Source: a virus
DNA length: 31,305 nucleotides
Reading direction: 5' to 3' (one strand)
Virus record (IMG/VR): IMGVR_UViG_3300021962_000412
Coordinates: 1 to 31,305 of that record
Shown: positions 23,303 to 30,319 of the stretch, one piece after another
Layout of the letters: each line of letters opens with the position of its first letter
How positions within the stretch are numbered: the stretch's first letter is position 1
Made by a program: the position numbers and the translations under genes
The notes under the pieces: model-generated
Told to the model about the DNA's origin: nothing
Databases searched by the model: none
The model's input: the letters and a program-made list of their open reading frames with translations, nothing else

Positions 23303-23872
23303 TTAACAAGGCGAGAAAGTATCCTTATAGTCCTGCAATCTTCGAAGCCATCCCTTTAAGAATTTAGCATTCTTAGATCCTGGCTGAGCTATTGCTTTGA
23401 AGAATCTCTCTCTTTCTTTGGTTAATTCTGTGAACAATTTACAACTATTTATTGAATTCGCAGCTGCTATTGTTTTAGATCCGAGTAGTCCATCCTTTAC
23501 CACAGTCACTCCTGAGTTAATTATAGCCTGCTGGAGGGACTTTGTAGCTTGTCTCTTGCCACTACCCCAGCACATTCCTGTAACGAACACAGCGACCTCC
23601 TCAGAGTTAAATTCATCAGCTCTCATTGTATCCCAGTATCCCTTTTTGAATATCCTAAACCAATCCTGTGAATTCATATCAAGGAATCGGTGATCATTAC
23701 CTGAACCGAATTCAGCCTTAAATACTGCATAAGTCACTCCCATGTTGGTGTGATAGTGCTTTCCTTTCAATGGAGTAGGACACATATGAGATGAGGCCGA
23801 GTCATTGAGATCTCCAGAGAGAGCTCCTTCCCATTTTTTGATAAACTTGATATACTTATCAATTATATTCAT
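23303..23872 (-). CDS. GH108-type N-acetylmuramidase (endolysin)
   Basis: A 189-residue enzyme. The catalytic Glu is in KKWEGALSGDLND (E15), followed by THTNMGVT-like GKHYHTNMGVTYAVFK, the conserved region of GH108 muramidases. The C-terminal half (about 115-185) resembles the peptidoglycan-binding type 3 domain paired with GH108. No signal peptide is seen, so release depends on the holin. It overlaps the spanin gene by four bases in the lysis cassette. Confidence 0.88.
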   Translation of the reverse strand: MNIIDKYIKFIKKWEGALSGDLNDSASSHMCPTPLKGKHYHTNMGVTYAVFKAEFGSGNDHRFLDMNSQDWFRIFKKGYWDTMRADEFNSEEVAVFVTGMCWGSGKRQATKSLQQAIINSGVTVVKDGLLGSKTIAAANSINSCKLFTELTKERERFFKAIAQPGSKNAKFLKGWLRRLQDYKDTFSPC

Positions 23873-24255
23873 TTGCTCAATTTAAAGGATATAATAATCA
23901 CAGCAATCATAATCAATAAAATAAGGAATAAATTCAAAGGAGTTGACTTTGATTTCTCTTTTTTTATCTCTGCTTTCTGTTGTTTGTATAGATATTTGAT
24001 CTGAGTCTCTTTCAGATGAATAGTATCTCTCTTGAATTTATATTCATATCTGACTTCCTGCCTGGTCATTGGAATGACTCTATCATTCACCAGGATCAAT
24101 GAATCCTTGTAGTAGTATCTGTGATTGATAGTATCATATGATGTGACTCTGATAGTATCTACCCTGCCACATATACCTCCTTTATTCTGATATTTTCTCA
24201 GATGGTATTGAGCTGTGCAACTGCTCAGGAATATCAAGAGCAGAAGTATTCTCAT
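23869..24255 (-). CDS. Candidate unimolecular spanin (lipoprotein plus C-terminal TM)
   Basis: A 128-residue protein. The N-terminus MRILLLLIFLSSC is a lipoprotein signal with lipobox L-S-S-C (Cys 13). The middle is beta-rich with short charged strands (VDTIRVTSYDTI, KFKRDTIHL). The end has a single transmembrane segment, LNLFLILLIMIAVIIISF (107-124), followed by KLSK. An outer-membrane lipid anchor plus an inner-membrane C-terminal TM is the layout of unimolecular spanins such as T1 gp11. It lies between holin and endolysin. The assignment is by topology. Confidence 0.7.
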   Translation of the reverse strand: MRILLLLIFLSSCTAQYHLRKYQNKGGICGRVDTIRVTSYDTINHRYYYKDSLILVNDRVIPMTRQEVRYEYKFKRDTIHLKETQIKYLYKQQKAEIKKEKSKSTPLNLFLILLIMIAVIIISFKLSK

Positions 24256-24668
24256 ATGCTGTCTTTGATCTTCTTTATAGACTTTACAAAGTTCTTGAAT
24301 CTCTGAATCACTCCTTTGTCATCTCCATATCTTACTCTGATCTTCTCATCCATGCTGATCACTTCAATTCCAATGATGAAAAGTCCTACTATTTTAGTCA
24401 GAACATATGGAACAGAAAACACTGTCAACATAGCATCGTTGATCATAGTATAGTCAATCAGGAAGAAAAGAAGTACAGCAGCTTCATAGCTGATCATCTT
24501 TGAAATCAGTCCTATTCTCAATGATCTGGAGTTGAATTTTTTCTTTGTCAATGCTACTGCTGTGATAGTATCTGCAAATACAGCAAGCATGATAGTCATC
24601 ATGATCAATCCTACAGGAGCAAAGAATGCTACGATTGAGAATAATATAGTTTTGATGAATGTTGTCAT
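24252..24668 (-). CDS. Phage holin
   Basis: A 138-residue protein with three or four hydrophobic segments: about 8-35 (LFSIVAFFAPVGLIMMTIML), 60-75, 85-105 (YVLTKIVGLFIIGIEVIS), and a basic C-terminus (FKNFVKSIKKIKDS). It matches the shape of class I/II holins in the Bacteroidetes phage holin family. It starts the lysis cassette, overlaps the spanin gene by four bases, and has a copy of the conserved late element 16 bases before its ATG (24684-24704). It would permeabilise the inner membrane to release the muramidase. Confidence 0.85.
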   Translation of the reverse strand: MTTFIKTILFSIVAFFAPVGLIMMTIMLAVFADTITAVALTKKKFNSRSLRIGLISKMISYEAAVLLFFLIDYTMINDAMLTVFSVPYVLTKIVGLFIIGIEVISMDEKIRVRYGDDKGVIQRFKNFVKSIKKIKDSI

Positions 24669-24683
24669 TTTAAGTATTTATAC

Positions 24684-24704
24684 TTATTATGTAAAAGTGT
24701 TCAC
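24684..24704 (-). promoter_or_regulatory. Candidate late promoter/operator element, copy 5 (before holin)
   Basis: The minus strand reads GTGAACA-CTTTT-ACATAATAA in an intergenic gap of 38 bases. This noncoding copy shows the element is conserved outside reading frames. It would allow separate timing of the lysis cassette. Confidence 0.55.
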
Positions 24705-24706
24705 AA

Positions 24707-25435
24707 TTATACTATACCGAACACTCTAAATGAGTGAACTTTCCAAGTATATCCTGATCCATTGATACCTACGACATCTATATCTACAACTCCACCTCCT
24801 GTCATAGCTTCACTGAACTTCAATGATCCTCCAAGTATCCAAGTGTCACCTGATCCTGTTGCATCTTGCTTTAATCTAAATTCTCGATTAATGGTAGTTC
24901 CGTTCATTAGTCTATAACTCAACTCATTATCAGCATTCGCAGCTCCATTGAATGATACTTCAGCTTCAGTCATGATCAATGAGTAGGTGTTTGCCGGTAC
25001 AGTGTAACTTTTGACACTGAATTGAGATCCATTCCCTGTAGCATCTACCTCATCAGCATACAAAAGAATCATAGTTCCTGATGCTGGAGCTGAGGATACA
25101 GTCCATGATCTGTCAGCACTGAGATCATATGCAGTGCCATTGATTGTCAGAGTCCTTGTCTCATTCACAGGAGTAAATCCAAGTGCATCCTGTTTACTAT
25201 TCCAGGATGACTTCTCTGTATCCGTTGTGAATCTATGCGTTGAATCTTCAGTGATCTTGCTTGCAGTGATTCCTGATGCAATCTTTCCATCATCTACAGC
25301 TCCTGAGTCAATGGTCCACACTGAGCCACTTGAGCTGACTGTGATATCACCTTTATCTCCATCACTTACTCCTCCTCCAGTATTGATATTGTCAATCTGT
25401 TCTTGGAGCTCTTGAAATTTATTAGGCTTGTTCAT
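24707..25435 (-). CDS. Putative minor tail/fibre protein
   Basis: A 242-residue protein. After a helix (KFQELQEQIDNINTGGG) come short repeats typical of fibres: GDKGDITVSSSGSVWTIDSG (about 26-45), SKITEDSTHRFTTDTEKSS and WNSKQDALGFTPVNE, followed by a beta-rich C-terminal domain with NELSYRLMNGTTIN and GVVDIDVVGIN. The GDKGDI motif and the KQDALGFTPV motif occur in tail fibres and head fibres. It is located between a connector gene and the holin. A virion surface role is likely. Confidence 0.7.
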   Translation of the reverse strand: MNKPNKFQELQEQIDNINTGGGVSDGDKGDITVSSSGSVWTIDSGAVDDGKIASGITASKITEDSTHRFTTDTEKSSWNSKQDALGFTPVNETRTLTINGTAYDLSADRSWTVSSAPASGTMILLYADEVDATGNGSQFSVKSYTVPANTYSLIMTEAEVSFNGAANADNELSYRLMNGTTINREFRLKQDATGSGDTWILGGSLKFSEAMTGGGVVDIDVVGINGSGYTWKVHSFRVFGIV

Positions 25436-25658
25436 ACTGCTTTATCCAAGTATCAACCATTGAAGGGATATCTGAATCCTCCCAGCTGTCAGCATATGGC
25501 ATATCTTCAGCTCTCACTCCGAACTTTGCAGAGTCAGTTGTTAATAGCACATCTACAGCGAGAAGTTTATCCACTGCTTTGTCATGGATTGTATTGAGAT
25601 CTATGCTGATCACTGGATCAACTATCTCAACTTTAAATTGGGGGAATATATATTTCAT
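25422..25658 (-). CDS. Small conserved structural-region protein
   Basis: A 78-residue protein of beta type beginning MKYIFPQFKVEIVDPVISID, then LLAVDVLLTTDSAKFGV and an acidic Trp-rich end with SWEDSDIPSMVDTW. I recognise this as a small conserved protein next to head-tail genes in Bacteroidetes phages; function unknown. It overlaps the fibre gene start by 14 bases and starts two bases after the lectin-fusion gene stops. Confidence 0.7.
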   Translation of the reverse strand: MKYIFPQFKVEIVDPVISIDLNTIHDKAVDKLLAVDVLLTTDSAKFGVRAEDMPYADSWEDSDIPSMVDTWIKQYEQA

Positions 25659-25659
25659 T

Positions 25660-26814
25660 TTATGATAGTGTTGTTCCTGTTACTGTGAATGTTCTGACTC
25701 CAATATAAGAATAAGATGCAGTTGTTTTTGTTGTTTGTGTTGCACTACCTCCCAATGAGCCAACCCTTAGAGCTGAAGTAATAGCATTTGATGTAGTCGT
25801 AGAAGTCCAATAAGCAGTAGATGGATGATTGAATGGAGCATAATCAGTACAAGGAGATGCTTCTCTATTTAGAATATTGCACATTTCATTTATATTTGGA
25901 AGTCTCCATCCTGTTGTAAAAGTTCCTATGCTTAAAGCTAAAGCTCCATCTATTGCGTTATTCCAATTTGTCACACCTACTCCTTGAACAATCCTATGAT
26001 ATCCCAAAACATTTGAACCATTGTAAGTGCTCCAATCAATCACGATGTTATTCGCATAAGTCTGACCTCCAAGCTCATCTGTGAATCTATCAAGAGTGCT
26101 GAAAGGATTGACTGATGCAAGAGTGAAAAAGTCTGTAGCTCTTCCTGCTTCGAAATCTCCGTCATCTCCTGTCCTATAAGAGGTCGTTTGACCTGTCTTC
26201 ATTATCGTAGCTCCAACAGGAGCAGTGCAATTGGGCACCTCTATCAATGCACTCCCTCCACTTGCTATGCTTCCGCTGGAGATAGGATCACCATTCTCAT
26301 ATTGGACCACATATGAAGCAGGATCACAATCTACTCCAGGAGTAGGAGTGAATCCATTCTCAAAGTCATAATCATCATAAGGGATAGCACACCAGTCATC
26401 ATTGTCATAAATGGTGAAAGCTACATTCATGGTCCATCCTGCGACCATATCCTGCCCTCTGTTGATGAATGGATCAGATGCAATCTCAGAAAGTAGATCA
26501 GAGAATTCAGTCCATCTATACTGAAGCATTGTAGTCTTTATATCATTACAGATGCTCAAGCAATCAGAATGCACCTCATTCATCTGCCGATATTCCTGCT
26601 GATTATACTTGTCGCAAATAGTCAGGACCACATTCACTCTGACATATCCCTCAGCCATTCCTCCAGGCTGAAGAGTAGCAACCATCAAAGGATATTGAGC
26701 AGAATCTCTGGAGATAGCATCAAGGAAGTCACCTTGAAAGAATTCATTTATTTGCCTGTGCTCTTGAGCTATTATCTCCAGCTCTTTCATGAGCTGATTG
26801 AGAGTCTTTTCCAT
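25660..26814 (-). CDS. Tail terminator-like protein fused to DUF1566/lectin-like domain
   Basis: 384 residues. Residues 1-150 (MEKTLNQLMKELEIIAQEHR ... MAEGYVRVNVVLTICDKYN ... WTMNVAFTIYDNDDWC) resemble the tail-terminator/neck-associated proteins of Bacteroidetes phages. Residues about 165-225 form an Ig-like stretch, and about 240-384 carry DUF1566 (Lcl C-terminal) hallmarks: WRLPNINEMCNIL, TAYWTSTTTSNA, GVRTFTVTG. This domain has a C-type lectin-like fold and often binds ligands. The gene joins the head-tail connector set to an exposed adhesin, so it may be a neck fibre or a host-binding whisker. It starts inside the end of a small overlapping frame. Confidence 0.75.
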   Translation of the reverse strand: MEKTLNQLMKELEIIAQEHRQINEFFQGDFLDAISRDSAQYPLMVATLQPGGMAEGYVRVNVVLTICDKYNQQEYRQMNEVHSDCLSICNDIKTTMLQYRWTEFSDLLSEIASDPFINRGQDMVAGWTMNVAFTIYDNDDWCAIPYDDYDFENGFTPTPGVDCDPASYVVQYENGDPISSGSIASGGSALIEVPNCTAPVGATIMKTGQTTSYRTGDDGDFEAGRATDFFTLASVNPFSTLDRFTDELGGQTYANNIVIDWSTYNGSNVLGYHRIVQGVGVTNWNNAIDGALALSIGTFTTGWRLPNINEMCNILNREASPCTDYAPFNHPSTAYWTSTTTSNAITSALRVGSLGGSATQTTKTTASYSYIGVRTFTVTGTTLS

Positions 26815-26887
26815 GCTTACTTAGATATTTTTTAAGTTTATCAAGTTGCTTTTTTGTTGGTACAAAAGGCTTCTTTATATTATCCAT
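26744..26887 (-). CDS. Possible 47-residue overlapping ORF
   Basis: Starts at ATG 26887, overlapping the stop of the adaptor gene (13-base overlap), and runs 71 bases into the lectin-fusion gene in another frame. The product MDNIKKPFVPTKKQLDKL and on is basic and helical. Only the first 24 codons are free of other coding. It fills a 60-base gap but has no recognisable family, so it may be chance. Confidence 0.35.
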   Translation of the reverse strand: MDNIKKPFVPTKKQLDKLKKYLSKHGKDSQSAHERAGDNSSRAQANK

Positions 26888-27393
26888 CCTGTTGGCTTGT
26901 ATCCTGTTCTGTCTTTCTCTACATTCTCATTGCAAGTAAGGTCCTCACATCCTTCAATATACTCAGGATACTTTGTTCCTTGATCATCTTGCAAGTGACC
27001 AATCAATCTCTCCTTATAGAAGTATGCATCCTTTCTCAATAGATCTCTCAGAGCTGTAGTCTCATCATCTGTATTCGCATTCTGATATTCGTCTTGAGTC
27101 CTTCCAACTGCTTTATTAGTCAGCTTCTCATTAAGCAGTACAGATGCTCTGTAGTCAACAAATGCCACTAAACAAGGGAGCACATATTCATTCATTAGAG
27201 TGACATAGTTAGTATCAGTCCAGTCATTATTCTGCACCCTCAAAAGAAGGGCCTTGTATAAAGGAGTGCCGAGTGCCGGCTGAACGTGCATATCTTGACT
27301 TCTCTTGATTGCTACTGCAAGAAGTTTAGTATCTGTATTGTTATGGATCAGTCCTAACTTCTTTAAATTCTCTACTGATATAAGATAGTTCAT
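26875..27393 (-). CDS. Head-tail adaptor protein (DUF6712-like)
   Basis: A 172-residue helical protein directly after the portal gene. N-terminal MNYLISVENLKKLGLIHNNT, HVQPALGTPLYKALLLRV and LVAFVDYRASVLLNEKLTNKAVG form the helical core of the adaptor family that connects the portal ring with the neck. The end contains Cys residues in GCEDLTCNEN. It starts two bases after the portal stop. Adjacent portal and tail-terminator-like genes support this. Confidence 0.8.
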   Translation of the reverse strand: MNYLISVENLKKLGLIHNNTDTKLLAVAIKRSQDMHVQPALGTPLYKALLLRVQNNDWTDTNYVTLMNEYVLPCLVAFVDYRASVLLNEKLTNKAVGRTQDEYQNANTDDETTALRDLLRKDAYFYKERLIGHLQDDQGTKYPEYIEGCEDLTCNENVEKDRTGYKPTGWII

Positions 27394-27394
27394 A

Positions 27395-29149
27395 TTATTT
27401 CTTTATTACAAGTTGCTGTACCCATATATGTCTACAGTATGGAGTAGTTGCTCCAGTCTTTGGATTATTATACCATCCTCCTCTGTATCTCCATACATCT
27501 CTATTCACTCTTGATCCAATTGTCTCAATATCCTGTCGAGTATATAATCTGCTTAATCCAAGAAGTCTCAGACAGAAATCTCTTGAAGTAGTTTTCACTG
27601 GAGGAACTCCTGGTCTTTCCTGATAAGTATATACCACTTGAAATCTATCCGCAGGAGTTTCAACTTCCTTGAGCAATGACTTTCCCAGCTCAGTGACCTC
27701 CCCCTTCACAATGATATCAAGATTGCTCAGCTTATTAATAGACTCAGCAACTTGCTGAATAGTTGTATTTGTGGCCTTCGCAATTGATGGACCATCTTCA
27801 CCCTCTTGAAGTAATGATAATACTGACTTATCAAGTCCTGTCAATCCTGCTGATATCTGTCCAATAGTTGCAAACATCATGCTCTCATTTTTGAATACCT
27901 CCTCAGCAGGAGTATCCCATTCAATGATATTAGTTCTCAATACATGATATTTGTGAGCAGGCTCTCCGTATTCTGAGAAGATATCTATTTCATCATCATT
28001 GGAACTGAATGAGCATGAACTCTGAACAACAGGAGCAGGAGCAACTTCAGCAGGAGCTGCTGATCCAATAGCTCTAACATCTGCCAGCTTTAATACTGCA
28101 ATAGATCCAGATAGCTTACTCATATAGTTAAGCATCCACTCAATCTGCTTTTGCCTTGCATTCACATACGTCATCTTGAAGATCTCAAATAAGTCAGCTG
28201 ACTCAGCTGCATTGAATGATCCCTCCTGGATGATACCAAATAAAGTAGGAGCTGTGATTGAATGTGATACAAGGATATTCTGCTGAACTGATTTCTCAGT
28301 CATTGCATATCTTTCAGGGAGATTATTCCCATTGAGGGACAATACTGAAGGAGCTTGATCAGGTCCATCTGAGAATGTGATGATGATTTCTCCTGCATCC
28401 TCTACAGATTGAGTCCTGCCTTTGATCTGTTCCTTGATCTTCCTTTCCTCTTCAGCTGTCTCTGGATATCCATTAGCAAGGTTTATCAATGTTCCTGCCT
28501 TCATTCCATTCTGTATCTCATACATATGGAATTTAGATATATCAACATCTGTCTGAATGGCAGGAATACCTCCTACATATGGAGGCTTTGGATAGATTCC
28601 TTTCTCACCTTTGGCCTGCTTTGCTGGCTCCTTATAGTATAAAATGAAAGATCCTGATTTGTTTTTCTCATCAAGTGCAGGATACTCTCTGAAGTTAGTA
28701 GTTTCCGGAGTCTGTTGGAATGCTGACCAGTCATCAGATACATAGTATCTTCTCTCATCCTCACTGATACGGATTGAATCAATATCAATATGCTCCCATC
28801 TTACCACTCTTGATCCTTCTCTATTCCAGGTGCCGATCACTGCCATTGCTCCAAAAAGCTCAAAGTCAAAAGTCATCCTCTGAGCAACTTCATTCATATC
28901 AAAGTCACTGAAGCTATTATTCAAGAAAGAAGATGCATCTCCTGATACAGTTTCAATACCTCCTCCTGCGATGTAATAGGTTTTATTTTTAATGATCCCC
29001 TGATGCCAGGCAGATCCTTGAAGGAGCTCTATCAAGAAGAAAGGATAATCATTCTTTTTACCCCACTTCATGAAGCCTCTCTGACGATCTTTCTCTTCAG
29101 TAGGCTGTTGGAAGCTCTTTGAGAATGAGATACTGCTGATCTTATTCAT
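27395..29149 (-). CDS. Portal protein with C-terminal extension
   Basis: 584 residues. N-terminal half has portal-type pattern: GFMKWGKKNDYPFFLIELLQ, NKTYYIAGGGIE, AQRMTFDFELFGAMAVIGTW, then VSHSITAPTLFGI and SFNAAESADLFEIF (about 300-330). The C-terminal third contains a helical segment with a turnover-like HTH pattern (about 440-490) and a conserved YTYQERPGVPPVKTTSRDFC block, then VWRYRGGWYNNP and TPYCRHIW; this tail is common to portal proteins of Bacteroidetes phages. The portal is the DNA gate and connector. It overlaps the upstream gene by eight bases. Confidence 0.88.
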   Translation of the reverse strand: MNKISSISFSKSFQQPTEEKDRQRGFMKWGKKNDYPFFLIELLQGSAWHQGIIKNKTYYIAGGGIETVSGDASSFLNNSFSDFDMNEVAQRMTFDFELFGAMAVIGTWNREGSRVVRWEHIDIDSIRISEDERRYYVSDDWSAFQQTPETTNFREYPALDEKNKSGSFILYYKEPAKQAKGEKGIYPKPPYVGGIPAIQTDVDISKFHMYEIQNGMKAGTLINLANGYPETAEEERKIKEQIKGRTQSVEDAGEIIITFSDGPDQAPSVLSLNGNNLPERYAMTEKSVQQNILVSHSITAPTLFGIIQEGSFNAAESADLFEIFKMTYVNARQKQIEWMLNYMSKLSGSIAVLKLADVRAIGSAAPAEVAPAPVVQSSCSFSSNDDEIDIFSEYGEPAHKYHVLRTNIIEWDTPAEEVFKNESMMFATIGQISAGLTGLDKSVLSLLQEGEDGPSIAKATNTTIQQVAESINKLSNLDIIVKGEVTELGKSLLKEVETPADRFQVVYTYQERPGVPPVKTTSRDFCLRLLGLSRLYTRQDIETIGSRVNRDVWRYRGGWYNNPKTGATTPYCRHIWVQQLVIKK

Positions 29150-29510
29150 ATATATAATTTGTTATTGGTTGATCGTATTCATTATCAGCAGGGAATACTT
29201 CAAATATATGAGCTCTGCCCTCCTCACACAAAGATCCTGCAAGAGCTGGATCAAGATTGCTGTCAGATGTTTGCTCATATATGCGATATGTATAGAATCC
29301 TGCATATGGGAAGGTCACATCCACTCCATCAGTGATCTGAAATTCATCATATCTGGAAGTGCTTGGAGATATATTCTCCAGGATGCAAGTCACAGACTGC
29401 TGAGATTGCTCATCAATGAACTCAAATAGCCAATGGGGAGCTGTCAATGTCTGAAGCTCTGTCACTGTCACTATCAGTGAGCTCGTCTGATTTCTTTCTA
29501 TTCTTAGCAT
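29142..29510 (-). CDS. Small beta-sandwich structural protein
   Basis: 122 residues from ATG 29510 (MLRIERNQTSSLIVTVTELQTL); an earlier ATG at 29540 adds ten residues within the neighbouring gene. The strands, including TAPHWLFEFIDEQSQQ and DVTFPYAGFYTYRIYEQ, resemble Ig-like minor structural proteins conserved next to portal genes in this host group. The family's typical start matches the shorter form. It overlaps the portal start by eight bases and the upstream gene by 89 bases. Function unknown. Confidence 0.65.
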   Translation of the reverse strand: MLRIERNQTSSLIVTVTELQTLTAPHWLFEFIDEQSQQSVTCILENISPSTSRYDEFQITDGVDVTFPYAGFYTYRIYEQTSDSNLDPALAGSLCEEGRAHIFEVFPADNEYDQPITNYIYE

Positions 29511-29658
29511 TCTTTTTAATTTTTGGAGATTCATCCTCAAAAATATCCATGAGTCCCATGCTCACATACAGCTCCTCTTTTCCCTCTTCAATAGTTACCC
29601 ATTTGTCAAGGAATGTGCTTTTCACTTTTGCACCTATTAAATTCTGTTTGATTTTCAT
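29422..29658 (-). CDS. Small basic/acidic protein between tail tube and connector genes
   Basis: A 78-residue protein: MKIKQNLIGAKVKSTFLDKW, VTIEEGKEELYVSMGLMDIFE, then a Lys-rich segment (KNAKNRKKS) and an Asp/Ser-rich tail DSDSDRASDIDSS. The first 45 residues look like a folded head-related domain while the tail is disordered. It lies just after a strong terminator and thus needs readthrough or its own promoter. It overlaps the next gene by 89 bases. Function unknown. Confidence 0.65.
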   Translation of the reverse strand: MKIKQNLIGAKVKSTFLDKWVTIEEGKEELYVSMGLMDIFEDESPKIKKNAKNRKKSDELTDSDSDRASDIDSSPLAI

Positions 29659-29668
29659 AGTGCTAATT

Positions 29669-29700
29669 TAAAAAAAAAAAGGAAGGGATATACCCCTCCC
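29669..29700 (-). terminator. Rho-independent terminator after the tail tube gene
   Basis: The minus strand reads GGGAGGGG-TATA-TCCCTTCC followed by 11 T residues. The stem is eight pairs with two G.T wobbles. It probably limits expression of downstream genes and helps give the putative tail tube protein high levels. Confidence 0.8.
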
Positions 29701-29726
29701 TCTCTTTTATTGGTTTCAATTAACTA

Positions 29727-30260
29727 TTAGATAGCCGGAGATTGCTGAGTCAACAATGTAGCGTATACAGTTGCATCTACATCAGGAACTTCATCATTTT
29801 CTAATCCTGCCAAAGTGATTGAATGACCTAATCGGTCAGACTTCAATACTCCAGAAGTATATTCTGATCCATCATTCACTTGTAGACCTTCACCGAATCC
29901 AAGAGCCACATAAGTACCGTCTGCTTTTTCTACGATTGCACACACTTCATTCTGAGCTAACAAGTGGATCTCTGATCTAAGCTCTTTTGAATCTGATGCA
30001 AGGATCATATTCAATGTTTGCTCATACCAAAGTGTTCCATTTTCTTTGTTCACTCGAACTGGTGCAGTGTAGCTTGACAGATTAGACTTTAATTTGTACA
30101 GGAATACTTCTCCTGTTACAGTTAAAGCAGTCACCTCATTTGCTGTGATAGTAGATGAGGAGATATTTCCTACAGGGAAGAACAAAACTGACTTGATACC
30201 ACCTTTTCCATTGGTACAAGTTCTGTCATTGTATCCCGTTGTCATGTTACAAAGAGCCAT
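29727..30260 (-). CDS. Putative major tail tube protein
   Basis: A 177-residue, beta-rich, Cys-containing (residues 4 and 15) protein. Motifs include GGIKSVLFFPVGNIS (about 20-34) and, at the C-terminal end, SDRLGHSITLAGLENDEVPDV, a pattern seen in tail tube proteins of Bacteroidetes phages. It sits right after the capsid gene and is bracketed by two terminators, which suggests a high-copy structural protein. A head decoration protein is the alternative. Confidence 0.6.
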   Translation of the reverse strand: MALCNMTTGYNDRTCTNGKGGIKSVLFFPVGNISSSTITANEVTALTVTGEVFLYKLKSNLSSYTAPVRVNKENGTLWYEQTLNMILASDSKELRSEIHLLAQNEVCAIVEKADGTYVALGFGEGLQVNDGSEYTSGVLKSDRLGHSITLAGLENDEVPDVDATVYATLLTQQSPAI

Positions 30261-30276
30261 TTCTTTTTATTTTTTT

Positions 30277-30300
30277 AAAAGGGAGATCCTAAGACCTCCC
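30277..30300 (-). terminator. Hairpin/terminator after the capsid gene
   Basis: The minus strand reads GGGAGGTC-TTAG-GATCTCCC followed by TTTT then an A-rich stretch. The stem has eight pairs with one G.T. The short T tract suggests a partial terminator or attenuator that lets some transcription pass into the tail tube gene. Confidence 0.6.
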
Positions 30301-30319
30301 TGAGTTTATGATTCAATTA

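Noticed and set aside
25672-25678. A sixth copy of the late element before the 25422-25658 gene (AGGAACA)
   Set aside because: The second half matches poorly (ATCATA instead of ACATA) and it encodes the end of the preceding gene.
25660-26000. Diversity-generating retroelement variable repeat at the end of the lectin-like domain
   Set aside because: No reverse transcriptase gene and no second adenine-rich template copy are visible in the window.
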